A stretch of DNA of 64,000 bases from Cycas panzhihuaensis (taxonomy: Eukaryota; Cycadophyta). The translations under genes and the position numbers were made by a program. This document shows positions 21,787 to 34,215 of the stretch, piece by piece (the stretch's first letter is position 1; each line of letters opens with the position of its first letter). Location: the NCBI GenBank assembly GCA_023213395.1, contig CM041465.1:121279741-121343740 (forward strand), written 5' to 3'. The notes beneath the pieces are model-generated. The model was given only the letters and a program-made list of their open reading frames with translations, did not search any database and was not told the DNA's origin.

Positions 21787-23700
21787 TAAATGTGTAGAAC
21801 ATTAAGTCGAATGTTGAGGCCATCTTTGAAGTGCTCGCACTTCTCTCTGCCAAGTGGTTCGCTGAAGATGTCGAAAAGTTATTGATTGGTCGGCCTATAG
21901 ATGAGGTCAATCTTGTCATTTTGGACATGCTTCTGAATGAAATGGTGATGGACCTTAACATGCTTGGTCCGTGCATGAAATACAAGATTCCTGGCTATGG
22001 TGAGCACACTTTGCTTGTGACAATATAATAGAGTTGGTAGTGATTGCTCAAGGCTAAACTCTCCAATAATTCGTCTAAGCCAAATAGGCTCACAGGTTGC
22101 TTTGATAGTAGCTTTGTATTTTGCTTTAGTGGAGGAAAGAGTAACATTTGGTTGCTTCTTGCAACTCTACAAAACAATTGCAGACCCAAGGTTGAAGCAG
22201 TAACCTAAGGTAGATTTGTAGCTATATTGGCATCTTGCCCAATCAAAACTTGAGAACCCTTCATGTGTGAAGTTCTCATTGTGAATATATTGGAGACTAT
22301 ACTGCAATGCACCTTTGAGGTATTTGAGAATCCTCTTTATAGCATTCTAGTGTTGCTGATTGGGTTGCATCGTAAGTCTAGAACAGATTCCAACAGCATA
22401 TGATATATCAAACCTAGTGTTAGTCAGGTAAATGAAACTACCCATTAGTTGTCTGAAAAGAGTGGAATAAACAAATTTTGTTTTTCCAATAAGTGACAAT
22501 TTTATACCAGTCTCCATATGGGTTGGTGATAATTTGCAATCCTCCATTCTAAAACATTGCAAAATGTCCCAAGTGTACTTGGCTTGGGATATGAAGATGT
22601 GGCTTGGTTGTTGCCATACCTCCATGCCAAGAAAGTAATGTAGAAGCCTGAGATTAGTCATCTCAAGACGTTTTTTTTTTAAAGTCCCCTTGAAAATTTT
22701 CTATCATGTCAGCATTATTTCCAATAATGATCAGATCATCTACATACAATATGACAACAATGATGTGCTAGTGTTGATCCTTGATGTACAACTTTGAATC
22801 TAATGTACATCGATGAAAATTCTCTCTCAAGAAGTAATCATCGATTTTAGAATACCAAGTACGTGGCACCTATTTCAGACCATACAAGGCCTTTTTAAGG
22901 CAACAAACAAGATGCTCATTGCCATCTGAAATGTACTGAGGAGGTTGTTCTAAATATACCACCTTAGTCAAATCGTCGTTGAGAAAAGCGTTTTTGACAT
23001 CGATTTGATACGATGGCCATTTACATTAAGGGGCTAAGGCCATAACCACTTTGATGGTGTTCATGTTTGTGACAGGTGCAAATGTTTCGTCATAGTCGAT
23101 GCCTTTTTGTTGTTTGAAACCTTTTGCGACCAGCCGAGTTTTATGTCGCTCAATAGTGCCATTAGATCTGTACTTAGTTTTGTTGATCCACTTACAACTA
23201 ATGGCTTGTTTACCTGTTGGCAATTTGATCAAGTCCCATGTGTCATTCTGATAAAGGGAGTGAATCTCATAATCCATCGTAGTTGTCATTTTTCATCTAT
23301 ACATGCCTTTTCAAAAGTAGAAGGTTTAAGAATACTAAGCACATTAGCCATAAGTGCATAATTAGCAGTAGTTGGAGGCTGCATTTTGGATGGGCATTTG
23401 CCTTCAACAATTTGTGTACTTGCAATAGTCTGCATATACCATTTGGAAAACTTCTTTGTTGATGTAGATGTAACTTTAGTGTCATGTGATGTTAAAGTAT
23501 CCTGAATCTTTGAAGAATTAGTAGGACTTGATGGAGGAGCTAAGGAAGAAGACAAGGAAGGAGAAGTAGGTGCTAATGAAGGACATGGTATAGAAGATGT
23601 TGAGGGAACATAATCCTCAATGATGTCTTTGTCTTTATCAAGGGAGGTCGGAATGAAATTGAGGTTCAACTCCCTATTGTCTTTTGCAAAGATAATGTCT
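21787..23700 (-). pseudogene. RT and RNase H of RLC-7
   Basis: Read leftward: linker (DKDKDIIEDYVPSTSSIPCP, 23286-23669); RT start (TMDYEIHSLYQNDTWDLIKL, SCKWINKTKYRSNGTIERHK, GIDYDETFAPVTNMNTIKV; 23026-23289); active site YVDD (codons 22735-22746); LRLLHYFLGMEVWQQP, SQAKYTWDILQ and FRQLMGSFIYLTNTRFDIS (22347-22661); RNase H to about 21790, ending in an ADIF.EPLGREK-type motif. Stops and shifts separate the blocks, but RT catalytic residues are intact. Confidence 0.88.
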
Positions 23701-24960
23701 CATGAGATATGCATCTTTTTGCCAATAACATCATACAATTTGTAGGCTTTGTTATCATTAGCATATCTGATGAAGATGCATTTGAGGCTCTTGTCATCAA
23801 ATTTCCTTCTTTGCTCTTAGGAAATATTCATATAGGTAGTGCACCCAAAAGTGTGTAAATGGTTGACTGTTGTTTTTTGGCCAGTCTAGGCCTCCTCAGT
23901 TGTCATGCTCGAAACTACTATAGATGAGTGGTGGTTTCACAAGTAAGTAGCAATGTAGACTACTTCTATCCAATTTGATTGAGTGAGACCTTGAGCATGC
24001 ATCATGGCCTTTGCCTTATTTACCAAGGTTTTGTTCATTCGTTCTACCACACCATTTTGCTGAGGTGTATAAGGGGTAGAAATTTGGTGTTTAATGCCAT
24101 TTTGAATACAAAACTAGTTGAATTCCTTAGACGTGTATTTAGCACCATTGTCAGAGCAAAGTGTCTTGATTTGCATGTTTGAATCATTTTCAATTGCAAG
24201 TTTAAAGAATTTAAACTTGTCGAGTGTTTTTGATTTATGTTTGAGAAAATAAATTCCACTTTGTGCAAGTAATCATCAATAAAGGTGATGAAGACTAAAG
24301 CTTCGCCAAGTGATTGTGTGGACATGGATCCATAAATGTTAGAATAAACCAATTGCAGTAAGTATTGTACTCTCCAAACCTAACCCTTTTGAAAATGTTG
24401 ACGATGTTGTTTCCCCCATAAGACAAGTTTCACTGAAACATTTGCTTGCTGAGATTTTAGGTAACCCATGTACCATATTTTGTTTGAACATCTATTTGAT
24501 GTTGTCTAAGTTTAGATGACCTAGCCTTTCATGCCATAACTAAATCTTATTTGGAGAATATGAGACTAAGACATGCAAATTTTCAGATGTTGTATCTAAG
24601 TTGTAGAGGCCATGATCTTCATTACCAGTGGCAACAATCTAGCCTTTTTTGTTTCTTATGATACATTTGTTATCTTTAAACAATACATTCATCTATTGTT
24701 TGTCTAACAGCCTAACAGAGAGTAGGTTTCTAGGCATTTCAAGTACTAGAAACACGTTGCCACTAGGAAATGTAGGAGTACGGTGCTAATCATTAAGAGG
24801 TGCAATTGTATCTACACCAAAATTTTTTATAGTGACATTGACCCTAAAAGTCAGTGTTTCTCCCTTGCTCTTTGTTAATTTGTCAATAATTTTGCATCAC
24901 CTGTCATATGACGTGATGCTTCAGAATTTACAATCCAGGTGTTGTCATTTTGACAGTCAC
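23701..24960 (-). pseudogene. Protease and integrase of RLC-7
   Basis: Read leftward: protease NTWIVNSEASRHMTGD (near 24900-24945; catalytic Asp changed to Asn, Gly to Glu), spacer and GAG-pre-integrase block (24450-24660), then the integrase core (VYSNIYGSMSTQSLGEAL, TFIDDYLHKVEFIF; 24044-24352). Further left come YLLNE-type C-terminal sequences with FGCTTYMNI-like remnants near 23840. Frames shift repeatedly. The protease could not be catalytic. Confidence 0.83.
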
Positions 24961-25957
24961 TGACAGCAGAAAAGAATGTGTCATTCTGATTGCACTGTGT
25001 TGTGTGGCCTTGAAAACCAGCTCAAGCCATTCTTCTCAGATTACCATAATGACCACCTCAAAATGCACCTCGAGTTGGTCCTTGCGGGGATTGATGTTGT
25101 TGTTATTGGTGGTGGTGTTGTTGTTGTTGTTGCATATCATTCTATTTTTTTCTGCATTCTGGTTGAATGTGGCCTGTTTTGCCACAATAATGACAGATGA
25201 CAGTCTTAGATTTGGAATGTATTGACATTAAGACTGTCAAATTTCTTTAGAAATTTTTGCTTGAGTTGAAATGGCTACTTTCTTTTAAACTTGGCTATGA
25301 AATCACCTAAAGTGCTTGTCTCATTTTGTTGCGAGCAGATTTCTTCTTCTTGTAGCAATAAACATTCTAACTCATTGAAAGTTAGAATAGATACAATGCC
25401 ATTTCTCGAAATATCTGAGATGAAGTAATTGTACTCATTTGGAACAGCATGAATGGTAGTAGTAATCAGTTATCCATTTAAAGTTGGCGTTCCAAGAGCT
25501 GTAAGTTGATTACTGATAGCTTTTATAGATGATAGATAAATTGCCATGGGCGCAATAAATTGCAAGATAAACAACTTAGCTTTATACATTACTATTATAG
25601 CGTCATCTCTATGTTCATACAATGAAACAATTGTATCCCAAGCTTGTTTAGATGTCGTAGATTCTATATTTTAATCAACATTATCATTAACAGATAAATG
25701 CATGAATGCAAGTGCAACTTTATCTTTAGCTTTAAAAAATCTTTAGCTTTAAAAGCAACAACTACAACAGGATTAGTAGGAATTAGATTATTTAGATTTT
25801 TCGGATCAAGAGTTGGTTTAGGTTTGGCAATTATGCTAGACATATAACCCCACAACTCATTCATGATTAATAGATTCTTTACTTGTTTCTTCCATGTTAG
25901 ATAATTTTCAATGCTAGTTGACTTGATTGTATTTGCATTGAGCATTTGTGTTGTCAT
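24961..25957 (-). pseudogene. gag of RLC-7
   Basis: Start ATG at 25957: MTTQMLNANTIKSTSIENYL, TWKKQVKNLLIMNELWGYM. An 18-bp duplication near 25733-25752 disrupts the frame after FKAKD. The capsid region continues to about 25300 with stops. The zinc knuckle CHYCGKTGHIQPEC is at 25154-25195. Downstream, plus-strand GTTGTTGTTG repeats (25090-25135) encode a Gln/Asn-rich basic tail on the minus strand, as in the sister elements. Confidence 0.87.
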
Positions 25958-26420
25958 GATAAAAGATCCTAGCTAAAAATGAGCTTGGAAACCTTTGAGT
26001 TACATTACTTCAGTTCCACTTAATATCCCAAATTATTCAACACCAGACTGGAAATTATGAGGATGAAATGGAATGCTTCACTCGCAAGTCATCCGACCTG
26101 ATGACTAGATCATATGTTGGCCAAGCTATTAGAATCAACACAATTGAGGTGGGGTTGATTTGCATAACATATTGTGCTATCCTTAGTGTTCACAGCACCG
26201 ATAACACCATTTTTGGGTCTCTTCACTTAACATCTTAATTGTTGTGCACTAGCCATATGACTGGTTGGTTCCCTAGGGAATGCACCAAGCTTAAGACTTC
26301 AATTTTTTAGTTTGAAGCTGAATAGAAGTGGGTTTGAGCTGCTTTAAAAAACATGCCTTGATGGTTTTTTTTAGGCTACTAAAAAACTTATCAATGTGAT
26401 ACAAATAATCCAACTAAGTT
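25958..26420 (-). other. Leader of RLC-7, gag-proximal part
   Basis: Non-coding leader homologous to 12050-12375 of RLC-2. It contains the conserved hairpin block at 26265-26288: arms TTGGT and ACCAA around a perfect TTCCCTAGGGAA. RLC-8 is inserted immediately beyond. Confidence 0.75.
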
Positions 26421-26425
26421 GCTGA

Positions 26426-26967
26426 TGTTAAACCTTATGTTTACATGTTAGGCATATGTACTTTATTTTCATGTATATTTGTACTTTATGGGGTGACTTA
26501 TCACTTGGGTGATAAAGTGCACACCCACATTCTTTCTTAGTGACATAACATTGTGACTTAAGGGTTAACATGACCCTTATGCACTTTTGTTCACTTGAGA
26601 GCCCAAAAGGACACGTCCTACGTGCAAAGGATGCAACTTGGATGTTTGACACTTGTCAAACATCCAACACCTTAGGTCTCTTCTACAAGTCTATATATTG
26701 AGACCACTTTTCATGTTTCTTATATAGAGTTTGAGATGTATTGTTATGTTGCCAGTTTGTTGATCAATTGATATTCATCTGGAGATTGAACCAATTCCAT
26801 CTCCTCCACATTTTGGCATCATCTTGCTTATGCTCTTTCATGTTTTAGTCTTTTATCTTGTTTACTTGAGAAGCTTTCATTGTTAGTATTGATCTTCTTG
26901 ATTCTAGAACTAGAGTTGAACATCTTTCGAGATTTTGGTTTATATAGGCTAAATGCCATCTTCAACA
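26426..26967 (+). repeat. 5' LTR of RLC-8 with inverted-repeat ladder
   Basis: U3 contains successive inverted repeats: TTATCACTT.GGTGATAA (one mutation from perfect), TAAGGGT...ACCCTTA, a 12-bp arm pair GGATGTTTGACA / TGTCAAACATCC (26640-26665), and GGTCTC...GAGACC bracketing CTATATATTG (26691-26700), the probable TATA box. Confidence 0.92.
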
Positions 26968-28332
26968 TTTGGTATCAGAACATAAGAAGATTGTTCCTCT
27001 CTGTTCTGATTTCCTATTTTTTAGAGATCTTGTAAGGGTTTACAAACCCTTAGTGATGACCTTCGCTCTCCAAAGGTGATCCAAGCCCCTTTTTTCAGTA
27101 GATCCAAGCATTTTTGGATCTATTTGCAGGCTAGAGCAAGCTAATTTTAAATCTAAAAATTTTTAGACAAAGAACCTGTTGGGTGCAACACTAATTGATG
27201 TTACAAACAGTGACTTTTCTTTTAAAAAATATTATTCTGTTGAATATTTTTTCACTCAGATTTGTAAAAAGTAAAAAAAGTATACTTAGATCTGTTCAAC
27301 TGAAGTTAGAAATTTTTCTTTTTTACTCTAGATTTATGTACTAAGGTTTAGAACTCTACTGTTATAACCTCTTTGTTGACTATTCAGTAAAAGATCCACG
27401 TTCTAGAGTGGAAAATCTGCTAAGATTACTCTTCACTATTCTTCTTTTTCTTACTAAGCAGTGTGGACTGCTTTTTTTTTTTTTTTTCTGTTCTCCCTTT
27501 TATAACTCCTGCTTATGTATATCAGCTTAGCAATTTTTTTTCTCTCTCCAAAACCCCAACTCCTTTCAAAACCTGGGCGGCACTATAACTGCTTGGACAA
27601 TCCCTCAAATCTTTGTGTGAGCACACTTTAGCTGGGCATCTCTTTGTTGTCTCACCTGGGCAACTCCCTTCCTATAGTTGGTGGCTCCTACAAACAGACA
27701 GATTCCTGTCCTCAGGTGACACCTACACTTGGCGGCTCTTCTGTGTACTGCGTACTGTGTTGGCGGCTCTTTTGCGTACTACATACTGTGTGTACTTCCT
27801 CTACTGTCTGCGTACTATGTGCGGCCTTGTTCTTCAGTAAAGCGACTCGCGTGATCCATCAAACTTCGACTTGCCCTCCTGCGATCCCATCTTGGGTTGT
27901 CCCATGGAGCTGCGATGCCCTCTTCGGAGATTTAGGTAAATTTTTCCATCTCTGCGTCTGCTTGCTGCTGTCACTCGAATTCGGTTTTTTCAGAAGATTT
28001 TTCATTTTCGACTTTATATTTCAGAGCTTAGGTTATGAAATAAAGAATATGTTTTGAATATTCTTTTTTTTATAATCTCCCTTTTCTAAAGTTGTATTTT
28101 TAAAGTGATCTTTAATATTATTTCACAAATTCTGAAGGAAATCACTCACTCTTTTATTTTTTTGAGTTATTTACACACATCAAAAAATTAGTAAGTGTGT
28201 TGGTTAAACTCAAAATTACTGTTTTTCAACTATTTTTCAATCATGAAGGGCAATCTTTTTAATGTTATTTCAAAGTCATTTTATCACTAGTAAGCTTAAT
28301 AAGCTTTATTTTCTTATTTTTTGAGTTCATTT

Positions 28333-28420
<88 letters not shown>

Positions 28421-29444
28421 CATGTGTAACTAGTGACTAACTAGTGATTTTTAACTTTATTTTTATTATAAAGGACAAAAAATCACTCATTTAAGTGTTC
28501 TTCCTAAGGTTCCCTACGTGGTGACCTAGTGCCCTAACTCAAAAAGGGCCCTCAAACTCACTTTTTTTAATAAGAAGTCACTCCTTTTTAGTAGCTGGTT
28601 AGGACTTTTTTAAGTCTTAACACTTGGTGTATGGTGTCTACATTTGCAAAGTGACTCTTACTTATCAAGTTGATCATTTTCCATTTAAAAGAACCCACTT
28701 GAAGCATCACTACAAGGCAGTTCACCTTTTTTATTTGGGTACTTAGCACTTTTTTATTGATCTTTTGAAAAGTGCTTTCTTCTTAAACACTTAATGTGTT
28801 ACATGTGATGTACGCAAATCTTTTACTTGGATATATTTAGCACTTTTTCACTTCTTTAAGTGCTTTGTAAAACACTCAAAGTGTTATATTTGATGTGCTA
28901 AAATTGGTTCTTCTTGAAGCCACATTTGTAAGCTTTTTAAGCATTCATTTTTTCAAGTACATCATTCGAGTAAAATTCATCTAAGGTCAACTTGAATACT
29001 CTTAAAAAGTGACTTTAAAATCTGGTGGGAGAGTCCCGGAAAATGTTCAAACCTTGCTTCTGAAATAACCTTAAGTTTGGTGCATTCCCTATGGGACCAA
29101 TCAACTGTATAGTCAGTGCACGACAATTAAGGCTTTTTGAGGGAAAGGAGGTTTTAAAAGGGTGTTATTAGGGTTGTGAATCCTAGAGAAATCATGGTAC
29201 GTCCATGCAGATCAACCCTACCTGCATTGTCCTAGATTTGACTTGGTCAACCATTGGATCTCATCTATAGATCAGGGTTGGACCGACTTTTTTGCCTAGT
29301 CCTACACCTCTCATCATTCCATTTAGTTGTTGGATCTTCTAGTAAGATCAAGATTGTTGGCTTGTTAGAAGGTGGAACTTAAGTGACGAAAGCTTAGAGT
29401 TTCTAAGAGCATCTACTAACCTCAAGACTTTATAAAACTTCAAC
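26968..29444 (+). other. Leader of RLC-8
   Basis: 2.5 kb without gag coding. The primer-proximal part has TTTACAAACCCTTAGTGATG (about 27038). A GC-richer cassette lies at about 27555-27935, with a partial internal duplication (GGCGGCTCTT at two places, 27731 and 27763). A (TA)n run follows at 28336-28418, then the conserved CTACGTGGTGACC block (about 28513-28525) and the hairpin block at 29077-29100. Confidence 0.75.
28336..28418. repeat. (TA)n microsatellite, about 83 bp
   Basis: Uninterrupted AT/TA dinucleotide run inside the RLC-8 leader. It can extrude as a cruciform and is expected to vary in length. Confidence 0.97.
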
Positions 29445-30242
29445 ATGGCTACTTCAAACATGCTTAATGCATGTACCATAAAATTATTAGGTTGAGATAA
29501 TTATCAAGAATGGAGGAGGCAAACACAAAACCTCGTGATAATGAATGTATTTTGGGGTTATGTTTTTCGGCAAATTCTCTAACCTGTACCTGTGGAACGT
29601 GATGTCATTGTTGTTGAACCAGATCCAGTTTATGTTACTACTTGGGAATCCAAGGATGAAATTGCCTTGGCATTTTTACATATGATTATTGATATTCATG
29701 TTGATTAGAAAATTCTGTGCGCAAAGACTTCAAAGGAAGCTTGGGACACTTTGTCCTCATTGTATGAAAGGCGAGATCAAGTTCGCATTATGTTGGTGAA
29801 AGCAAAACTTTATTCTCTAAAATTTATCAAGCCTCTGTCGGTTTTTTTCTCTTTCATCAAAGAAATTTCTAATAAATTAAATACATTAGGTAAACCAGCT
29901 TCCAAAAACGAGGTTGTAACGACAATTGTCCATGCATTGCTTAAGGATTATAATGGATTCATCTCATCCATTACATGTGATGGCTCACTTTCAAGTATGT
30001 CCTTCAATCAACTTGAAAGTTTGTTACTTCAAGAGGAATAGATTTATATAAGGGAAGATGATGAGCCATCCACATCAACAGCATTCACAACCAAATTGAA
30101 AGCCAAGCAAGGTCCCAAACCTTCACTCACAAAACGGTTTGGAAACATGAACATTGGCACCTCAAAAGCCAATGTCATTTGTCATTATTGTGGCAAGGTT
30201 GGCCACATAGCTCCTGAATGCAGAAAGAAGCAAGCTGATCTC
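29445..30242 (+). pseudogene. gag of RLC-8
   Basis: ATG at 29445 (MATSNMLNACTIKLLG, then a stop). The capsid continues as DEIALAFLHMIIDIHVD, SSLYERRDQVRIMLVKAKL, DYNGFISSITCDGSL and FNQLESLLLQEE. The zinc knuckle CHYCGKVGHIAPEC is intact at 30180-30221. At least five in-frame stops. The start choice rests on the same position and N-terminal sequence in RLC-10 and RLC-11. Confidence 0.9.
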
Positions 30243-32020
30243 TAGTACACACGATAGTAGTAGCCATGGCAGTAACATCAGAGGTAACAATAGCCCATCG
30301 ATAGTTCTAGTAGTAGCAACACTTTCAACAACAATAACAACAACAACCCCTTCGACCAAATCAAGGAGGTCAAAGAGGAAGGGGGGATTTCAGAGGTGGC
30401 AATCAACGCCACTCGAATCAATTTGTAAATGAGGATAAATTATTTTGTGCTTATCACACATCAAATGTTGATCAGACATGGATCATCGACTTAAGGGCAT
30501 CTCGTCATATGACAGGGAGTGAAGAACTCCTCTATGACTTCAAAGAAGAAAAGGGTCGATCAATGACCTTTGGAAACAATGAATCAATTCAAATTTCAGG
30601 TATAGGCAAAATTGCCTCGTTTCACTCTCCTTCAAATCCTTCATCTACATTTCCCATTGGAGATGCCTACGTAATCCCTTCGATGGAGAAGAGTTTGCTA
30701 TCTGTTAGCCAATTGGACAAGCAACATATGAGCATTTTGTTCAAAAATGGGAAATGTGTCATTAGTGACAAGTATGATCAGCTTGTAGTCATTGGTCATG
30801 AAGACCATGAACTTTATAAGATGGATGTTAATAATATAACCCTTGATTCTTCTTACTTTATCACTCAATCATTTCCAAAAATGCAACTTTGGCATCAATG
30901 TCTAGGCCACTTAAGCTTAAGCAATATCAAGTTGATGATGAACAAAAACATGGTGCATGGGCTTCCAAGACTGGTTCAAAATGTCTTTGTGAAGCTTATA
31001 TTATAGGGACACAACATCGATTGCCTTTTCCTAAAGGCAAAGCATGGCGTGCATCGTATCCTTTGCAGTTGATACTCCAGATCTATGTGGACCTATGTCC
31101 ACGACAACTTTTGGAGGAGCATTGTACTACATCTCCTTCATAGATGATTTCTCTCACAAAGTTTGGGTCTACTTCATCAAACAAAAATCTGAAGCATTCC
31201 AGAAGTTCAAAGAATTCAAACTTGAAGTGGAGAATGAATCTGGCCATTCAATCAAGATTCTAAGGTCAGATAATGGAGGTGAATTCACTTCAAAAGAATT
31301 CATCCAATTCTGCAAGAATAACAACATTCGAAGACAACTTACCATCCCTCATACTTCTCAACAAAATAGAGTCTCTGAACGAATGAACAGAACTTTGGCA
31401 AACAAAGCCAAAGCCATGATGCATACAAGAGGACTATCACGAGCATACTAGGTAGAAGCATTCCACACAACTGCCTATGTGGCAAATCAGAGTCCTACAT
31501 TAGTAGTCACTGACATCACACCAGAGGAAGGTTGGTCTGGCAAAAGGCCTACTATTAGCTATTTGAGGACATTTGGGTGTACTGCATATATGTAGATCCT
31601 TGATCAACAAAGATTTAAGCTAGATAAACATAGTCTAAAATGTATCTTTGTAGGCTATGCCATTCACAGTAAGTCTAAAATGTATCTTTGTAGGCTATGC
31701 CATTCACAGTAAGCCATATAAATTGTACGATCCTGTTGGCAAGAAAATGCATCTTTCAAGAGATGTAATCTTTGTTGAAGATGAACACAAGGAATTTGAA
31801 CCAACATCCATCCAACCTCCTATTGATAAGGGAAAAAAGATTGTTGAGGACTTTCTTCCTTCTCAATGTTCGACACCATGTACATCATCTGCACCAACTG
31901 GTCCATCCACATCATCAGAATCTGCTCCACTTGATCCCAGTACATCTTCTGTTGATCAACCAGTCAGACCAGAAAATCTTGAGGTTCAACTTGCATTAGT
32001 CTAGAAGTTGCCCAAATGGT
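30243..32020 (+). pseudogene. Protease and integrase of RLC-8
   Basis: Protease TWIIDLRASRHMTGSEEL keeps the catalytic Asp (30488-30490), but SG is changed to LR. The spacer and GAG-pre-integrase domain (LWHQCLGHLSLSNIKL) run to about 31010. The core at 31044-31451 has YYISFIDDFSHKVWVYF, ILRSDNGGEFTSKEF and SERMNRTLANKAK, so the DDE triad is present. The C-terminal part contains a 40-bp tandem duplication (31632-31711) that shifts the frame, then the Ser/Pro linker to 32004. Confidence 0.9.
31632..31711 (+). repeat. 40-bp tandem duplication in the RLC-8 integrase
   Basis: AGTCTAAAATGTATCTTTGT and its continuation to CACAGTA occur twice, head to tail, with a period of 40 bp. 40 is not a multiple of three, so it shifts the frame. 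The sister elements have one copy. Confidence 0.9.
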
Positions 32021-33660
32021 ACACTCAGACTGTCTAGGACAGCCAAATCATTGAAGGAAAACGTCTATCAAAATATCGACAACAAACCAATTATGCACTT
32101 ATGGTTGAAGTGTTATGTGTTGAAGAGCCTTCCACTTTTGTGGAGGCATATGAAAATGAAAATTGGAAGACTGCCATGGATGAAGAAATCCATTTTATTG
32201 AAAAGAATGAAACTTGGGATTTGGTAGAATTACCTAAGCACAAACAGGCAATCAGTTGCAAATGGGTCTACAAGACCAAATTCCACTTTGATGGGATACT
32301 CAAGTGTTAAAAGGCACAATTTGTTACAAAGGGCTTCAAACAGAAAGAAGGCGTTGATTATGAGGAGATTTTTGCACCTGTTGCAAATATGAACACTATC
32401 AGACTCATCTTGGCCTTAACTACTCAATGCAAATGGCCAGTTTACGAGATGGACGTGAAGAGCGCCTTCCTCAATGGCGATCTTCAAGAGGAGGTATATT
32501 TGGAGCAACCTCCTGGTTACAAAGTACAAGGCAAGGAGCACATGGTTTATCGCCTGAAGAAGGCTTTGTATGGCTTATAACAAGCCCCTAGAGCATGGTA
32601 CTCTAAAATCGATGATTATTTTTTGAGACATGGATATCATTGATCCATATCAGATCCTAACTTATACATCAAAGTTGGGAAAGACCATGCAATTTTCATT
32701 GTCTTGTATGTAGATGACATAGTGATCACTGGTAATGACACTAAGATGATTCAGATTCTCTAAGGTGACTTGAAGAGAAGTTTCAAGATGACAGATCTTG
32801 GACTTTTCCATTATTTTTTAGGCTTTGAGGTAAGGCAACAATCAGGCTATAAATTCATTTCCCAAGCAAAATATTCTTGGGACATTTTGCAGCGGTTCTT
32901 GATGTAAGACTGCAAACCAACGCCTATGTCTATGGAGAATGGAACAAAGTTGACTTTTAATGAGAAAGTTGAACTTGCAGATCCCACTCTTTTACGGTAA
33001 CTAGTTGGTAGCCTAATCTACCTCACCAACACTAGATCAGGTATTTCATTTGTTGTTGGGATTTGGTCCAGATACATGTCTCAACCCAATCAGAAACATT
33101 GGAATGCAACAAAACGCATATTGAAATACATCAAAGGCACATTGTAGCATGGCTTTCAGTATATACACAATGAGAACTTCATCTTGGAAGGGTTCTCAAA
33201 CTTTGATTGGGCAGGATGCTAGGATAGCCAGAGATCAACCTCGGGATATTGTTTTACCCTTGATTTTGGGGTTGTTTCGTGGAGTTGCAAGAAACAACCC
33301 AATGTTACCTTGTCCTCCACGAAAGCATTGTACAAAGCTCCAATTAGCACAACTTGTGAGGCTATCTGGCTTCATTTAATTCTTGGAGAGCTTGGACATG
33401 AGTAGGATCACCCCACTAGGCTATATTGCGACAATCATAGTGTTTTCAAGTTAACCAAGAATCCAGTTTTACATGCACGGGCCAAACACATCAAGGTTCA
33501 TCACCACTTCACCAGAGAACATGTGCAGAACGGTGAGATCAACCTCCATTACAGACTTATAGAGCAACAGACAGTAGATATCTTTACCAAACCTCTTGGT
33601 AGATAAAAGTTTGTAAAATTTAGAGAAGGTCTAGGGGTCTAGATTAACATTGTAAATAGT
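32021..33660 (+). pseudogene. RT and RNase H of RLC-8
   Basis: RT: WKTAMDEEIHFIEKNETWDL and SCKWVYKTKFHFDG (32101-32310), MDVKSAFLNGDLQEEVYLE (near 32450), the intact active site YVDD (codons 32707-32718) and LFHYFLGFEV. RNase H and its lead-in, LVGSLIYLTNTR to VDIFTKPLGR, run to about 33605. Several single-base stops occur (for example after KALYGL at 32578-32580). Otherwise it is one of the better preserved RT genes here. Confidence 0.9.
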
Positions 33661-33669
33661 AAGGGGGGG

Positions 33670-34210
33670 TGTTAAACCTTATGTTTACATGTTAAGCATA
33701 TGTACTTTATTTTCGTGTATATTTGTACTTTATGGGGTGACTTATCACTTAAGCAATAAAGTGCATGCCCACATTTTTTCCTAGTGACATAACATTGTGA
33801 CTTAAGGGTTAACATGACCCTTATGCACTTTTGCTCACTTGAGAGCCCAAAAGGACACGTCCTATATGCAAAGGATGTAGCTTGGATGTTTGACACTTGT
33901 CAAATATCCAGCACCTTAGGTCTCTTCTGTAACTCTATATATTGAGACCACTTCTCATGTTTCTTATATAAAGTTTGAGTTGTATTGTTATGCTACCAAT
34001 TTGCTAATCAAACTGATATTCATTTGGAGATTGGACCAATTCCATCTCCTCCACATTTTGGTATCATTGCTCATGCTCTTTCATGTTTTAGTCTTTTATC
34101 TTGTTTACTTGAGAAACTTTCATTGTTAGTATTGATCTTCTTGATTCCAGAGCTAGAGTTGAACATCTTTCTAGATCTTGGTTTATGTAGCCTAAATGTG
34201 ATCTTCAACA
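33670..34210 (+). repeat. 3' LTR of RLC-8
   Basis: 541 bp. The inverted-repeat arm pair at 33884-33909 has one mismatch (CAAATATCC), and the central TTATCACTTAA palindrome is mutated on its right arm. Confidence 0.92.
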
Positions 34211-34215
34211 GCTAA

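Larger units (their letters stand above)
26426..34210 (+). mobile_element. Ty1/copia RLC-8, complete
   Basis: 7.8-kb plus-strand element. LTRs are 26426-26967 (542 bp) and 33670-34210 (541 bp), TGTTAAACC...TTCAACA. The flanking duplication is GCTGA (26421-26425) and GCTAA (34211-34215), one mismatch. The primer site TTTGGTATCAGAAC follows the 5' LTR at 26968, and AAGGGGGGG (33661-33669) is the polypurine tract. About 8 % LTR divergence by eye. It is inserted in the RLC-7 leader in the opposite orientation. Confidence 0.94.
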
